Assembly: GCA_016869555.1 (NCBI GenBank)
Contig: VGDY01000011.1
Span: 1 to 47,599 of the forward strand
Reading direction: 5' to 3'
Length of the DNA: 47,599 nucleotides
From: Alphaproteobacteria bacterium
GTDB lineage: Bacteria > Pseudomonadota > Alphaproteobacteria > Rhizobiales > Beijerinckiaceae
A model generated the notes under the pieces. That model was not told where the DNA came from and made no database searches. It saw only the letters and a list, made by a program, of their open reading frames with translations. The translations under genes and the position numbers were made by a program. Below are positions 8,207-16,708 of this stretch, one piece after another; within the stretch, counting starts at the first letter, position 1, and each line of letters starts with the position of its first letter.

Positions 8207-10459
8207 ATGGGCGGTTCGCAGGAGGAGCTGAAACACCGCGCGCGGGCGGCCGCTAGCGTCGCCGCTGATCCTGTTTTTTCGGCTCTGGACGCCTCCGGCG
8301 CGCCGATCGTGGTCGCCAGCGGCTCTCCGTTGCGCATTGATTTTTTGAATGATTCGGCCCGCGCCGTGTTTGACGAAGACGCAGCGGCGCTTAGCGAGCG
8401 CCTGTTTCGCGACGACGAACCAGGCGCGCGCCGACTGGCCGAACTCGTCGGCGAACTCTCTAGCGACCAAGGCCTGCGCCTTGAACGACTGCGCTTTCGC
8501 TTCTCCCGCGCGGCGCAGACAATCACCGTTCTCTGCCGCAACCTCGGGGCGGATGGCGGCGTCTCTTTCGTGGTCGCGGCGCTTGACCTTCGCGCCGATT
8601 CGGCTTCGGGAAATCCGCGCCGCGCCAACGCGTCGCCCGGCGCGGAAGTCAGCGACGAGACGGCGACTCTTCGTCGCAGCCTCGCGGCGCGACATGGCGC
8701 TCATTCGCCGCGCTTTCTGTGGAAGACCGACGCGCAGGGGCGCTTCACCGACGTGACCCACGTCCTGGCCGACGTCGTCGGCGACGCCGCCGCCGACATC
8801 CTCGGCCGCTCTGTGGAGGAGGCGTCGCGGGCGCTCCGGCTCGACCCGGCGTTTGCGCGCGCCGTGGCCTCGCGTCGGGCATGGAGCGGGGTCGAGGTCG
8901 AATGGCCGCTGGAGGGCGACAGCGGGCGCACGCCGACGACGCTCGGCGCCCTGCAACTGACCGATTCGGCCAAGCGGTTTCTGGGCTACCAGGGCTATGG
9001 CGTGCTGCATATCGATCGCGCGCGCGCCGCCGAGCCGCCACCCGAAGCGGCTTACGCTGAAGCGCGCGCCGTTAATCCGCTAGCCGACAATGTCGTGACG
9101 TTGCGCGCGCGCGCCGCTTCGGATTCTCTGGAGACGCTCAGTTCGAGCGAGCGTCTGGCGTTCGACGAAATCGCGCGGGCGCTCAAGGAAGGCGCCGCCG
9201 TCGCATCGGACGCGACCGCCGCCTCGGAATCGATGCTCGAGGGGCCGGAGGCGCAACCGCCGACTGCGCTGCAACGCCATCGCGAACAACCGATGCCGGG
9301 TCCCGAGCAAAGCGCTTTGGCGCTCGCGCGGGCGCTCGAAGAAAAGCTCGCACGGGCGAGATCGGAAAGCGCGCCGCTTGGCGCGGCCTTCGATGTGTCG
9401 CAGACGCCGCTTGCGATCGTAACCGCCGACGGGACGATGGCGAGGGCCAATGCGCGTTTCGCCGCCTGTTTCGGGACCGATGCGCGCGACTGCCGGAACC
9501 GCGGTCTGGCCTCCTTACTCAGCCCCGCCGACGCGCAAAATTTGGCTCAGCGCCTGTCGCTCGTCCTGTCTGACGAAAACGCGCGACAGCCATTATCATG
9601 CGCTCCCCCGGGCGGCGGCGCTCCGGTCGACCTCGCGCTGCGCCCGCTTCCCGTCGAGGGAAAACCGTTCATCCTGGTTTCCGTCGAGGCGCGCGAGGAC
9701 GCCGCTTCGAACGATCGCGCGGTTGAGGCGGCGCGGCTCGCCGCCGAAAGCGCCAATGCGGCGAAATCCGACTTTCTCACGCGCGTGTCGCATGAGATTC
9801 GCACCCCGCTCAACGCCATCATCGGCTTCGCCGAAGTGATGATGGAGGAGCGGCTCGGGCCGATCGGCTCTCCGCGCTATAAGGAATATTTGAAGGACAT
9901 GCACGCCTCGGGCGCCCATGTCCTGTCGCTGGTCAACGATCTGCTGGATCTTTCCAAGATCGAAGCGGGCAAGATGGAGCTTTCTTTCGCGCGCGTGGAC
10001 GCCAATGCGGTCATCGAGGAATGCGCGTCGATCATGCAGGCGCAGGCCTATCAGGCGCGCGTCGTCTTGCGGCTCGCGCTCGCGCCAGGCCTGCCGCCGC
10101 TACGCGCCGATCGGCGTTCCTTGAAGCAGATTCTTCTCAATCTTCTGTCGAACGCGGTGAAATTCAACGAGCCAGGCGGGCAGGTCATCGTATCGAGCGC
10201 GCTGAACGACGCCGGCTGCGTCATCGTTCGCGTCAAGGACACCGGGATCGGCATGTCTGAAGAAGATGTCGCCACCGCCCTCGAACCGTTTCGGCAGGTG
10301 GACCCGTCGCGCAAGACGAGCGGCACTGGGCTGGGACTGCCGCTAACCAAGGCTCTGATCGAGGCAAATCACGCCTCTTTCGCCGTCAAGAGCAGTCGCA
10401 ACGAAGGCACGCTGATCGAAATCGCCTTCGAGCCGCCGCAAGAGATCGCAGCGGAATAG
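8207..10459 (+). CDS. PAS-containing sensor histidine kinase (PleC/DivJ-like architecture)
   Basis: About 750 residues when started at the ATG at 8207 (the frame stays open to a TTG at 8024). The N-terminal two thirds contain PAS-like regions, one near FLWKTDAQGRFTDVTHV and another near FDVSQTPLAIVTADGTMARAN, separated by acidic, alanine-rich linkers. The kinase core has H529 in FLTRVSHEIRTPLNAIIGF, the N box NLLSNAVKFNEPGG, the G1 box DTGIGM and the G2 box GTGLGLPL. No transmembrane helix is evident, so it is probably a cytoplasmic kinase. This layout resembles the cell-cycle kinases of alphaproteobacteria that act on DivK-like regulators, but a role here is only a guess. No response regulator is adjacent. 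The exact start is uncertain. Confidence 0.85.
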   Translation: MGGSQEELKHRARAAASVAADPVFSALDASGAPIVVASGSPLRIDFLNDSARAVFDEDAAALSERLFRDDEPGARRLAELVGELSSDQGLRLERLRFRFSRAAQTITVLCRNLGADGGVSFVVAALDLRADSASGNPRRANASPGAEVSDETATLRRSLAARHGAHSPRFLWKTDAQGRFTDVTHVLADVVGDAAADILGRSVEEASRALRLDPAFARAVASRRAWSGVEVEWPLEGDSGRTPTTLGALQLTDSAKRFLGYQGYGVLHIDRARAAEPPPEAAYAEARAVNPLADNVVTLRARAASDSLETLSSSERLAFDEIARALKEGAAVASDATAASESMLEGPEAQPPTALQRHREQPMPGPEQSALALARALEEKLARARSESAPLGAAFDVSQTPLAIVTADGTMARANARFAACFGTDARDCRNRGLASLLSPADAQNLAQRLSLVLSDENARQPLSCAPPGGGAPVDLALRPLPVEGKPFILVSVEAREDAASNDRAVEAARLAAESANAAKSDFLTRVSHEIRTPLNAIIGFAEVMMEERLGPIGSPRYKEYLKDMHASGAHVLSLVNDLLDLSKIEAGKMELSFARVDANAVIEECASIMQAQAYQARVVLRLALAPGLPPLRADRRSLKQILLNLLSNAVKFNEPGGQVIVSSALNDAGCVIVRVKDTGIGMSEEDVATALEPFRQVDPSRKTSGTGLGLPLTKALIEANHASFAVKSSRNEGTLIEIAFEPPQEIAAE

Positions 10460-10729
10460 TCTGGCGGCGCTGAGAAAACTTAAGAGAAGGTCGCTGCCGG
10501 GAGATCAGGCGGCATTTGGGCGGAAACGCTCATACGGGCAAAGTGATCGTTCTCAAAATCGGCGCGCGCGATGCGAAATATCGGTATGCGCGACCTTGCA
10601 GCACGCCCAAGAGCGATCAAGAGCTGAAGCCCAACAGCTCAGTCCGCTGGCGCAATAGCGCCCGCGCTTACGCGGGACCGCTGCCCGCCAACGGACCTAT
10701 CCGACGCGAAACGTCGTGATTTCTTTGAC
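10460..10729. other. Intergenic region after the kinase gene
   Basis: About 270 bp between the kinase stop and the end of the 24-residue micro-ORF on the opposite strand. A frame on the plus strand (10516-10719) has no ribosome site or family resemblance. No clear terminator hairpin was found. Confidence 0.4.
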
Positions 10730-10804
10730 TTACTTCATCCTCATCGCGACGATAGCGCCGCCGACGACGATAGCGATCATGAGTCCCGGGATCAGATACT
10801 GCAT
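10730..10804 (-). CDS. 24-residue hydrophobic micro-ORF (predicted single-helix membrane peptide)
   Basis: An ATG at 10804 on the minus strand opens a 24-codon frame: MQYLIPG, then an uninterrupted hydrophobic stretch rich in Ile, Val, Ala and Gly, then the basic end MRMK and a TAA stop. The ribosome site is excellent (GGGAGG followed by an A-run, about eight bases before the ATG). The composition fits one membrane helix with a positive C-terminus, presumably facing the cytoplasm. No known small-protein family is recognised. It stands alone, divergent from pxpA and convergent with the kinase gene. Support comes from the ribosome site and the helix-like composition only. Confidence 0.5.
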   Translation of the reverse strand: MQYLIPGLMIAIVVGGAIVAMRMK

Positions 10805-11033
10805 TTTTTTTCCTCCCACATTGCGCCAGCCAGTGGCTCTTTTTCCAGCTTCGCCGCGATTCAGCTTCACCAAAGGGGACACTCTTTGTCAAGCGCCGCC
10901 ATATCCTATTTGTGCGGCATTCTGCCCCTTGACGCCGCCTCGGCGCCATAGAGGCGCCATCGCGCCGCACATTGCCGGCGCGGCGCGATGGCGCCAATGT
11001 CGCGATCCGCATCGATCGGCGATCGCCTTCCCC

Positions 11034-11810
11034 ATGACCCCACCGCCTCGCAGCATCGATCTTAACGCCGACCTTGGCGAGGGTTTCGGCCAGTGGCGCA
11101 TGGGCGACGACGCCGCCATGCTCGACATTGTCACGAGCGCCAATGTGGCGTGCGGCTTCCACGCCGGCGACCCCGACATCATGGCGACGACATTTGCGCA
11201 CGCCAAAGAAAAGGGAGTGGCCGTCGGCGCCCATGTCGCCTTTCCGGACCTCGCAGGCTTCGGGCGGCGCAGTTTGCCGATGAGCGCGCGGGAAATCGAG
11301 CGCGCGGTCGCCTATCAGCTCGGCGCGGCGCAGGCGCTCGCCAGTTTGAGCGGACATCGGGTGACGCATGTGAAGGCCCATGGCGCGCTCGCCAATATCG
11401 CCGAGCGCGAGGCCGACATCGCGGACGCGATCGCTCGGGCGGTTCGCGGCGTCGACCCGTCGCTGACGCTGCTCGCGATCGCCCTGTCCGAGCAGACGCG
11501 CGCCGGCGCGCGCGCGGGCTTGCGCGTCATCCATGAAATCTTCGCCGACCGCGCTTATCTGGAGGACGGGCGCCTGCAGCCCAGATCGCAGGACGGCGCG
11601 GTCATCGAGGACGTTGAACGCGCCTGCGCCCGAACGCGCGACATGCTCGCGAATGGCGGTTTGAGAACCGTCAGCGGCAGGCTTTTGCCGACGCCGATCG
11701 ATTCGATCTGCGTCCACGGCGACGCGCCGCTCGCGGTTGAAATGGCGCGGCGCCTGCGCGGATCGCTCGAGAGCGACGGCTGGGCGCTGCGCGCCTTCGC
11801 AGGAACGTGA
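11034..11810 (+). CDS. pxpA: 5-oxoprolinase subunit A (LamB/YcsF family)
   Basis: A 258-residue subunit of the ATP-dependent three-part 5-oxoprolinase, which opens 5-oxoproline to L-glutamate. Diagnostic segments are IDLNADLGEGFG at the N-terminus, SANVACGFHAGDP near residue 39, GAHVAFPDLAGFGRR near 63 and HVKAHGALAN near 111. The ATG at 11034 was chosen because the family begins just before IDLNADLGE; the open frame continues far upstream without homology. The next gene starts with a GTG overlapping this stop (11807), so pxpA, pxpB and pxpC form a tightly coupled operon. The complex salvages the 5-oxoproline that forms spontaneously from glutamine and glutamate or enzymatically. Confidence 0.94.
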   Translation: MTPPPRSIDLNADLGEGFGQWRMGDDAAMLDIVTSANVACGFHAGDPDIMATTFAHAKEKGVAVGAHVAFPDLAGFGRRSLPMSAREIERAVAYQLGAAQALASLSGHRVTHVKAHGALANIAEREADIADAIARAVRGVDPSLTLLAIALSEQTRAGARAGLRVIHEIFADRAYLEDGRLQPRSQDGAVIEDVERACARTRDMLANGGLRTVSGRLLPTPIDSICVHGDAPLAVEMARRLRGSLESDGWALRAFAGT

Positions 11811-12553
11811 TCGGAATGGAATATGTGAAGCCGCGCTTTATTGATTGCGGCGAGGCGGCGCTGTCCGTCGAGTTTGGCGAGGGCGTCGATCCCGCGATCA
11901 ATGCGCGTGTGCTGACGCTTGACGCGCGTCTGCGCGCCGCGCCGCCGCAGGGCTTGCGCGAGACGACGCCGACCTATCGCGCGCTGCTGCTGCGCTATGA
12001 GCCGCTCGAAATTTCGCGCGGCGCGCTGGTCGCGGCGGTCGAAGGTCTGCTCGCGCCCGGCGGCATTGAGGAGAAGCCGTCGCGCCCCGCCCTGCGCTGG
12101 ACGATTCCCTGCTGCTATGACCCCGCGTTCGCGGAGGATATCGACGAGGCGGCGGCGCTGCTCGGGCGCGCCGCGCCGTCGCTGGCGCGGTTGCACGCCG
12201 GCGCCGATTACCGCGCCTATATGTATGGTTTCGCGCCGGGCTGGTGCTATCTCGGCGGCTTGCCGCAGGAACTCGCGATTCCCCGCCGCGCCAGCCCGCG
12301 CGGACCGACGCCGCAGGGCGCGGTTCTCATCGGCGGCGCGCTGGCGCTCATCGCGGCCAATCCCATGCCGACCGGCTGGTATGTGATCGGACGAACGCCG
12401 GAGCGCATGTTCGCGCCGCGGCGCGACCCGCCTTTTCTCGCCGCGCCGGGCGACGCGGTGGGTTTCGAGCCGATCGACGCCGATACGTTCCTGGCGCTCG
12501 ACGCGCGCGCCGCAGCTGGCGAAATAGTGGCGCGCCGGGACCCGCTGCAATGA
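11807..12553 (+). CDS. pxpB: 5-oxoprolinase subunit B (KipI/allophanate hydrolase subunit 1 family)
   Basis: A 248-residue protein of the KipI/AHS1 family. It opens with FIDCGEAALSVEFGEGVDP and has the family core YMYGFAPGWCYLGGLP near residue 140, followed by PRRASPRGPTPQGAV and MPTGWYVIGRTP. With PxpA and PxpC it makes the 5-oxoproline-opening enzyme. The start is either GTG 11807, overlapping the pxpA stop, or ATG 11816; the overlap favours GTG. The stop overlaps the pxpC ATG at 12550. The gene is not likely to encode a sporulation regulator as in Bacillus, given the complete pxpABC context. Confidence 0.93.
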   Translation: MIGMEYVKPRFIDCGEAALSVEFGEGVDPAINARVLTLDARLRAAPPQGLRETTPTYRALLLRYEPLEISRGALVAAVEGLLAPGGIEEKPSRPALRWTIPCCYDPAFAEDIDEAAALLGRAAPSLARLHAGADYRAYMYGFAPGWCYLGGLPQELAIPRRASPRGPTPQGAVLIGGALALIAANPMPTGWYVIGRTPERMFAPRRDPPFLAAPGDAVGFEPIDADTFLALDARAAAGEIVARRDPLQ

Positions 12554-13548
12554 GCGCGCGGCTCCTTGTCGAGGCCGCCGGACCCGGCGTCACCATGCAG
12601 GACGAGGGCCGCTTCGGACTGTCGCGCTACGGCGTGACCCCGGCGGGACCGATGGACCTTGGCGCTTATCTCGCCGCGACGAAGGCCGCGGGGGCCGAGA
12701 GCGCCATCGAAGTGTCGCTTGGCGGCGCGGCCTTTCTGGCGGAAGGCACACCCCTTCGTGTGGCGGTCGCCGGGGGCGAATTCGACGTCCGGCTGGACGG
12801 GAGGCGGCTGCCTTCGGCCTGCCTCGTCGCCCTCGCCCCGGGCGCGCGGCTCACGCTGCGCGCCGGCGCCTCGGGGGCCTGGTGCTATGTCGCCGTCGGC
12901 GGCAGGCTCGATGTCGCGCCCGTCCTCGGTTCGCGGGCGACGCACGCCCGCTCGGGACTGGGATCGAAACCGCTCGCCGCCGGCGACGCGCCGCCAATCG
13001 CTGACGCCGCCGCTCCGCCTCCGGAGCCGCTGGCGTTGATCGCGCCTTGGCTCGCGCCGGACGATGCGCCGATCCGCCTGCTTCTCGGGCCTCAGGCGGA
13101 TTATTTCGCTCACGACGAGATCGAGCGTTTTCTGAATGCGCGGTGGCGCATCGGCGCGCGCAGCGATCGCATGGCCTATCGGTTGGAAGGACCGGCGATC
13201 CGCCATGCGCGCGGCCATGACATCGTCTCTGACGGGGTCGCCATGGGCGCGATCCAGATACCAGGCGACGGCGCGCCGCTGGCGCTGATGGCGGACCGCC
13301 AGCCGACCGGCGGCTATCCGAAAATCGCGACGGTCATCGGCGCCGACCTCGGCCGGCTGGCGCAGCGGCGTCCCGGCGATGGCCTGTCGTTTCGCGCCGT
13401 CAGTTGGGATGAGGCGGTCGCCGCCCGCCGCGACTATTTCGCCGCGATCGAGGCTGGCGCGATTTGCGCGCCCCTGCCCGCCCATGTGACCACGGAGTCG
13501 CTGCTCGCCGAAAATCTGGTCGGCGGCGTCGTCAACGCGAGAGACTGA
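12550..13548 (+). CDS. pxpC: 5-oxoprolinase subunit C (KipA/allophanate hydrolase subunit 2 family)
   Basis: A 332-residue protein of the KipA/AHS2 family, third subunit of 5-oxoprolinase. It starts with the typical GPGVTMQDEGRFGLSRYGV and PAGPMDLGAYLAA. It also carries GGAAFLAEG, LGSRATHARSGLG near residue 135, LLLGPQADYF near 180, and GDGAPLALMADRQPTGGYPK near 240. The ATG at 12550 overlaps the pxpB stop. It ends immediately beside the stop of the convergent DUF5765 gene, with no spacer, so a terminator for either unit must overlap the other gene or be absent. Confidence 0.94.
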   Translation: MSARLLVEAAGPGVTMQDEGRFGLSRYGVTPAGPMDLGAYLAATKAAGAESAIEVSLGGAAFLAEGTPLRVAVAGGEFDVRLDGRRLPSACLVALAPGARLTLRAGASGAWCYVAVGGRLDVAPVLGSRATHARSGLGSKPLAAGDAPPIADAAAPPPEPLALIAPWLAPDDAPIRLLLGPQADYFAHDEIERFLNARWRIGARSDRMAYRLEGPAIRHARGHDIVSDGVAMGAIQIPGDGAPLALMADRQPTGGYPKIATVIGADLGRLAQRRPGDGLSFRAVSWDEAVAARRDYFAAIEAGAICAPLPAHVTTESLLAENLVGGVVNARD

Positions 13549-14382
13549 CTATTCCGCGGGCTCCTTGACCTCAGTGAGGAGAGCCGCAGGCTCCTCCGGC
13601 AGCGCTGAAGCGACGGCGGCCTTGGCGGCGGCTTTCCGCCGCTTCCGCCATTTGATCAGCATCATCCACCAGGGGTCGCCGACATGCAGGTGATAGCGCA
13701 GCGGCGTCTTGATGATGGCGAGCACCAGGCCGATCGAGAAGAGGCACCAGACCGCCGGCCATTCATTGATGTTGCCGGTGGTCAGGCTCGCCAGGAACGG
13801 CCCGGCGACCCAGGAGAACAGGATGAAGCGCCAGCTGCCATAGAGCGACGGAATATAGAAGGCCATCAGCGGATATTCGATGTAGCCGCGGCCGAGATAG
13901 GGGTTGTCCGCCATGGAGTTGCCCATGCCGTTGGTCGGCAGCAGCCAGGCGATGTGCCATTCGCCGCGCACCGTGCAGAGCACGTCGCCGCAGAGCGGCC
14001 GTCCAACCGCGCAATGACCCGCCCAGGCGAAGGGATAGAGCTGCAGCAGCATGGCGATGGCCGCGACGAAGCAGCCGAAATAGGCCCAGGGCGCGATGAT
14101 ACGGGCGCTCTCCTTGGGCATGAAATAGAGGGCGACGGCGTTAATGAAGAAAGGCTGGAAGGTTATGTGGAGATAACCGAACATGGTCATCAATTGATTT
14201 AGCGGGGAGTCGCATTGGTTTAAGACCGAATAGGCGACCGCCTGAAGCGACTCCATGCTGGCGAAATAGAGAAGGCAGACCCAGAGGGCGAGCGGTTCGG
14301 GGTTTTTCTTGAGCGCCGAATAAGCCGCGCCGGCGATCCCCGTCGCCGCCAACACCATTGACGCCTCTCCACTCCAGCACAT
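13549..14382 (-). CDS. DUF5765 family multi-pass membrane protein
   Basis: A 277-residue protein when started at the ATG before CWSGEASMVLAATG, which is where DUF5765 proteins begin; the frame is open a further 19 codons. Six or so hydrophobic helices are visible (for example around ALWVCLLYFASMESLQAV and IIAPWAYFGCFVAAIAML). Conserved-looking Cys and His residues occur in NQCDSP, GHCAVGRPLCGDVLCTV and GEWHIAWLLP. The C-terminal tail is basic and then acidic, lying in the cytoplasm by the positive-inside rule. The biochemical role of the family is not known. The gene converges with pxpC without a spacer and appears to be transcribed alone. Confidence 0.7.
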   Translation of the reverse strand: MCWSGEASMVLAATGIAGAAYSALKKNPEPLALWVCLLYFASMESLQAVAYSVLNQCDSPLNQLMTMFGYLHITFQPFFINAVALYFMPKESARIIAPWAYFGCFVAAIAMLLQLYPFAWAGHCAVGRPLCGDVLCTVRGEWHIAWLLPTNGMGNSMADNPYLGRGYIEYPLMAFYIPSLYGSWRFILFSWVAGPFLASLTTGNINEWPAVWCLFSIGLVLAIIKTPLRYHLHVGDPWWMMLIKWRKRRKAAAKAAVASALPEEPAALLTEVKEPAE

Positions 14383-14514
14383 CTTGGCCGTTTCCCCGTC
14401 GTTGCGTTCCGCCCGGATACACCATTCAGGGGATATCACAAGCCCCGGAACGCGACAGGATTCTCCGCTTGGGGTGGGCCAGTGGAGATCCGTGGAAAGC
14501 GCGACGTCAAAACA

Positions 14515-14545
14515 TCAAAGGCCCCGAAAGGGCCTTTGAATCCTA
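14515..14545 (-). terminator. Rho-independent terminator after the peptidoglycan-binding gene
   Basis: TCAAAGGCCC at 14515-14524 pairs with GGGCCTTTGA at 14530-14539 around a CGAAA loop. On the minus strand the hairpin is followed by a T-rich TGTTTTG. It lies 38 bp beyond the stop of the peptidoglycan-binding gene. Confidence 0.75.
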
Positions 14546-14576
14546 AGTTCGCTGGATATCGCGATTTAACTCGATC

Positions 14577-15101
14577 TCAGCTCCACAGGGCTTCCCAGGT
14601 CTTCGTCCCGACGACTCCGTCGACGGCCAGCGGATTTCCCTGCCAGTCGCTGAAGTTCGTCTGGAACGCCCGGACGGCGGCGTCGGTCAGCGGGCCGAAA
14701 TCGCCGTCGATCGGGCCCGGATCGAATGTGGGGTCGGCAAAGCCCTTGAGGATTTCCTGAAGCAATCGGACCGCGGAGCCTTTCGATCCCTTCTTGACGG
14801 TCGGCGGCGCGAGCCGGCTCCAGGTGGCGGGCCCGACGATGCCATCAATTTTCAGCGGAAAGGAAAAGGCGTTGAACATGCCCGCGGATCGATCGTGCTG
14901 GTAGCTCCGGACGGCGAAGTCGGTGACCGGACCGAATTTTCCGTCGTCATCGCCCGCGTTGAGATAATAGCGATGAATGAGCGCGGTCTGCGCCTTCACC
15001 ACTGCGGGACCTTGGGAACCCAGCTTGATGATTGGGTTGGCGGCGGCGCCCATCGCGAGGTCCGCCTGCGGTTCACGCAACTTAACAGCAGCATCTGCCA
15101 T
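14577..15101 (-). CDS. Peptidoglycan-binding protein with two PG_binding_1 repeats
   Basis: About 174 residues with two peptidoglycan-binding type 1 domains: the first from GSQGPAVVKAQTALIHRYY to DGIVGPATWSRL, the second from GSKGSAVRLLQEILKG to DGVVGTKTWEALW. Each shows the FGPxTDxAVR(A/S)(Y/F)Q motif. There is no signal peptide, hydrolase domain or lipobox, so export would need another route or a partner. The ATG at 15101 is preferred because AAGGA lies eight bases upstream; an ATG nine bases earlier sits on top of that site. It appears monocistronic, with a good terminator downstream. Such stand-alone tandem domains are common in rhizobia, but their function is not settled. Confidence 0.82.
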   Translation of the reverse strand: MADAAVKLREPQADLAMGAAANPIIKLGSQGPAVVKAQTALIHRYYLNAGDDDGKFGPVTDFAVRSYQHDRSAGMFNAFSFPLKIDGIVGPATWSRLAPPTVKKGSKGSAVRLLQEILKGFADPTFDPGPIDGDFGPLTDAAVRAFQTNFSDWQGNPLAVDGVVGTKTWEALWS

Positions 15102-15355
15102 CTTATTCATCCTTCAAAATTATGAGTTTACAAAGAAACCGAAGTTCAAATCTGGCCGATCAAACCCTCGGCGTCTAACTAACAGCATATATCTGCATAG
15201 GCGTCCTCATCCAGATAAAGCAGAAGCGTAGACTTGGAAGGAATATCTTCAAGCTTCACCTCACGCGCTTGTCTCTAACCTTCTGAATCTGATCCATGTA
15301 ATTGGTATCCTTCAGCTGAGCGCCATCTCTGCTTCGCACGTCCCGGCGGCGGAGA

Positions 15356-15832
15356 TTATGTCTTTCGCGCCGGCGTTGTGCGTGGCGCGGGCCAATCGGG
15401 CGTTCCGAATATGCGCGGCGCGAGTTCGAATTTCGCGAATTCGAAGGCCGGCGCCACGGTGCAGCCGACCAACGTCCAGGCGCCGAGGCTTTTGGCCGAT
15501 TGCCAAACGCCCGCCGGGACGATGCACTGCGGACGCTCTCCCGCTGCGATGTCGGGTCCAAGGCGATGAGGGAGGAGCGTAACGCCATCCTCGGAAAGCA
15601 CGAGTTCAAGCGCCGCGCCGGCGTAGAAGTGCCAAACCTCCGCGGCGTCGACGACGCGGTGCCAGGCGGACGTTTCCCCCTCTGGGAGCAGGTAATAGAT
15701 CGCGGTCGAGGCCGCTCGCGTTCCGTCGATCGTGCGGGAATCGCGAAACGTCTGGCGATAGAAACCGCCCTCGGGATGGGGCGTAAGATCAAGAAGCCGC
15801 ACGATCTCCTGCGTCGAAAGCGCGCTTGTCAT
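15356..15832 (-). CDS. Cupin family protein (DUF985/cupin_5)
   Basis: A 158-residue single-domain cupin. It begins LLDLTPHPEGGFYRQTFRDS and contains STAIYYLLPEGETSAWHRV, EVWHFYAGAALEL and LVGCTVAPAFEFAKFEL, all standard for the DUF985 family. His residues in the barrel could bind a metal or a sugar-like ligand, but no reaction is established. Its ATG overlaps the gloB stop (ATGA on the minus strand at 15832-15829), so it is translated from the gloB transcript. Confidence 0.9.
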   Translation of the reverse strand: MTSALSTQEIVRLLDLTPHPEGGFYRQTFRDSRTIDGTRAASTAIYYLLPEGETSAWHRVVDAAEVWHFYAGAALELVLSEDGVTLLPHRLGPDIAAGERPQCIVPAGVWQSAKSLGAWTLVGCTVAPAFEFAKFELAPRIFGTPDWPAPRTTPARKT

Positions 15833-16602
15833 GCGAAGGTGTTCTTGCGTTCGCGCATGGCTGCAAAGACGGCGGAAGGATCTGCGTCCTGCATGCCCAT
15901 CGCGGCCATCACTCCTGGGTTGTCGACCCGAAGAAACGGATTTGTGGCGTTCTCAAGCGCAAGCGTCGTCGGCAAGGTATATCTCCCGCCCTTGCGCAGA
16001 TCGGCGACGGTTTGCGCCCGCTCGCGCAACACCGGATTGTCGGGGTCGACGGTGAGCGCGAATTTAGCGTTGGCTTGCGTATATTCATGACCGCAGTAAA
16101 CGAGCGTTTCGCCGGGGAGCTGAGCGAGCGTTTCCAGAGTAAGATGCATCATTTCCATCGTGCCCTCGAAAACGCGGCCGCAGCCGAGCGCGAACAGCGT
16201 GTCGCCGACAAAGACGATTTCATCGTCTTTGAAATAATAGGCGATGTGTCCGAGCGTATGGCCCGGCGTTTCGAGAACCTGCGCGCGCGCCGCGCCGACG
16301 TCGACAATGTCGCCCTGCGAAACCGCACGATCGAGCGGCGGCAGGCGATGCGCGTCCTTGGCGGCGCCGACGACCTTCATGCGCGGAAAGCGCGCCTTGA
16401 GCGTCTGCGTTCCCTGCACGTGATCGGCATGATGATGGGTGAGCAGCAGATGCGTCAGCGGCCAGCCGCGCCGCTCGGCCTCATTGGCGATCGCTTCGCC
16501 GTCGGGCGCGTCGACGCTCGCGGTCGCGCCGAGCTGCGGCTCATGGATGAGCAGGCCGAAATTGTCGTTGAGGCAGATGAACTGCGCGACTTCCAATGCC
16601 AT
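15829..16602 (-). CDS. gloB: Hydroxyacylglutathione hydrolase (glyoxalase II)
   Basis: A 257-residue metallo-beta-lactamase-fold thioesterase that hydrolyses S-lactoylglutathione to lactate and glutathione, completing methylglyoxal detoxification. The metal site THHHADH gives H56, H58, D60 and H61. Further metal ligands come from ETPGHTLGHIAY, FVGDTLFALGCGR and YCGHEYTQANAKF. The start at the ATG before ALEVAQFICLNDN matches the family; the frame is open 11 codons further. It is followed by an overlapping DUF985 cupin and diverges from a methyltransferase gene, an arrangement I recall as common in Hyphomicrobiales. Confidence 0.95.
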   Translation of the reverse strand: MALEVAQFICLNDNFGLLIHEPQLGATASVDAPDGEAIANEAERRGWPLTHLLLTHHHADHVQGTQTLKARFPRMKVVGAAKDAHRLPPLDRAVSQGDIVDVGAARAQVLETPGHTLGHIAYYFKDDEIVFVGDTLFALGCGRVFEGTMEMMHLTLETLAQLPGETLVYCGHEYTQANAKFALTVDPDNPVLRERAQTVADLRKGGRYTLPTTLALENATNPFLRVDNPGVMAAMGMQDADPSAVFAAMRERKNTFA

Positions 16603-16708
16603 GGGCGGGCGTCTCCTTGGGCGTCTTTTTATCATAGCGCTTCGTCAAAAAACGCGACAGCCGAACGCGAGCGTCCGGCGCGCCTTGCGCCACCGATCGA
16701 TTGCGCCG

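Noticed and set aside
12247-13485. 412-codon minus-strand frame opposite pxpC
   Set aside because: Arginine-rich shadow frame typical of high-GC DNA; pxpC on the other strand has clear homology.
13549-14382. Particulate methane monooxygenase subunit, considered because of the membrane helices and possible methanotroph host
   Set aside because: The start CWSGEAS and the Cys/His pattern fit DUF5765; pmoC motifs are absent.
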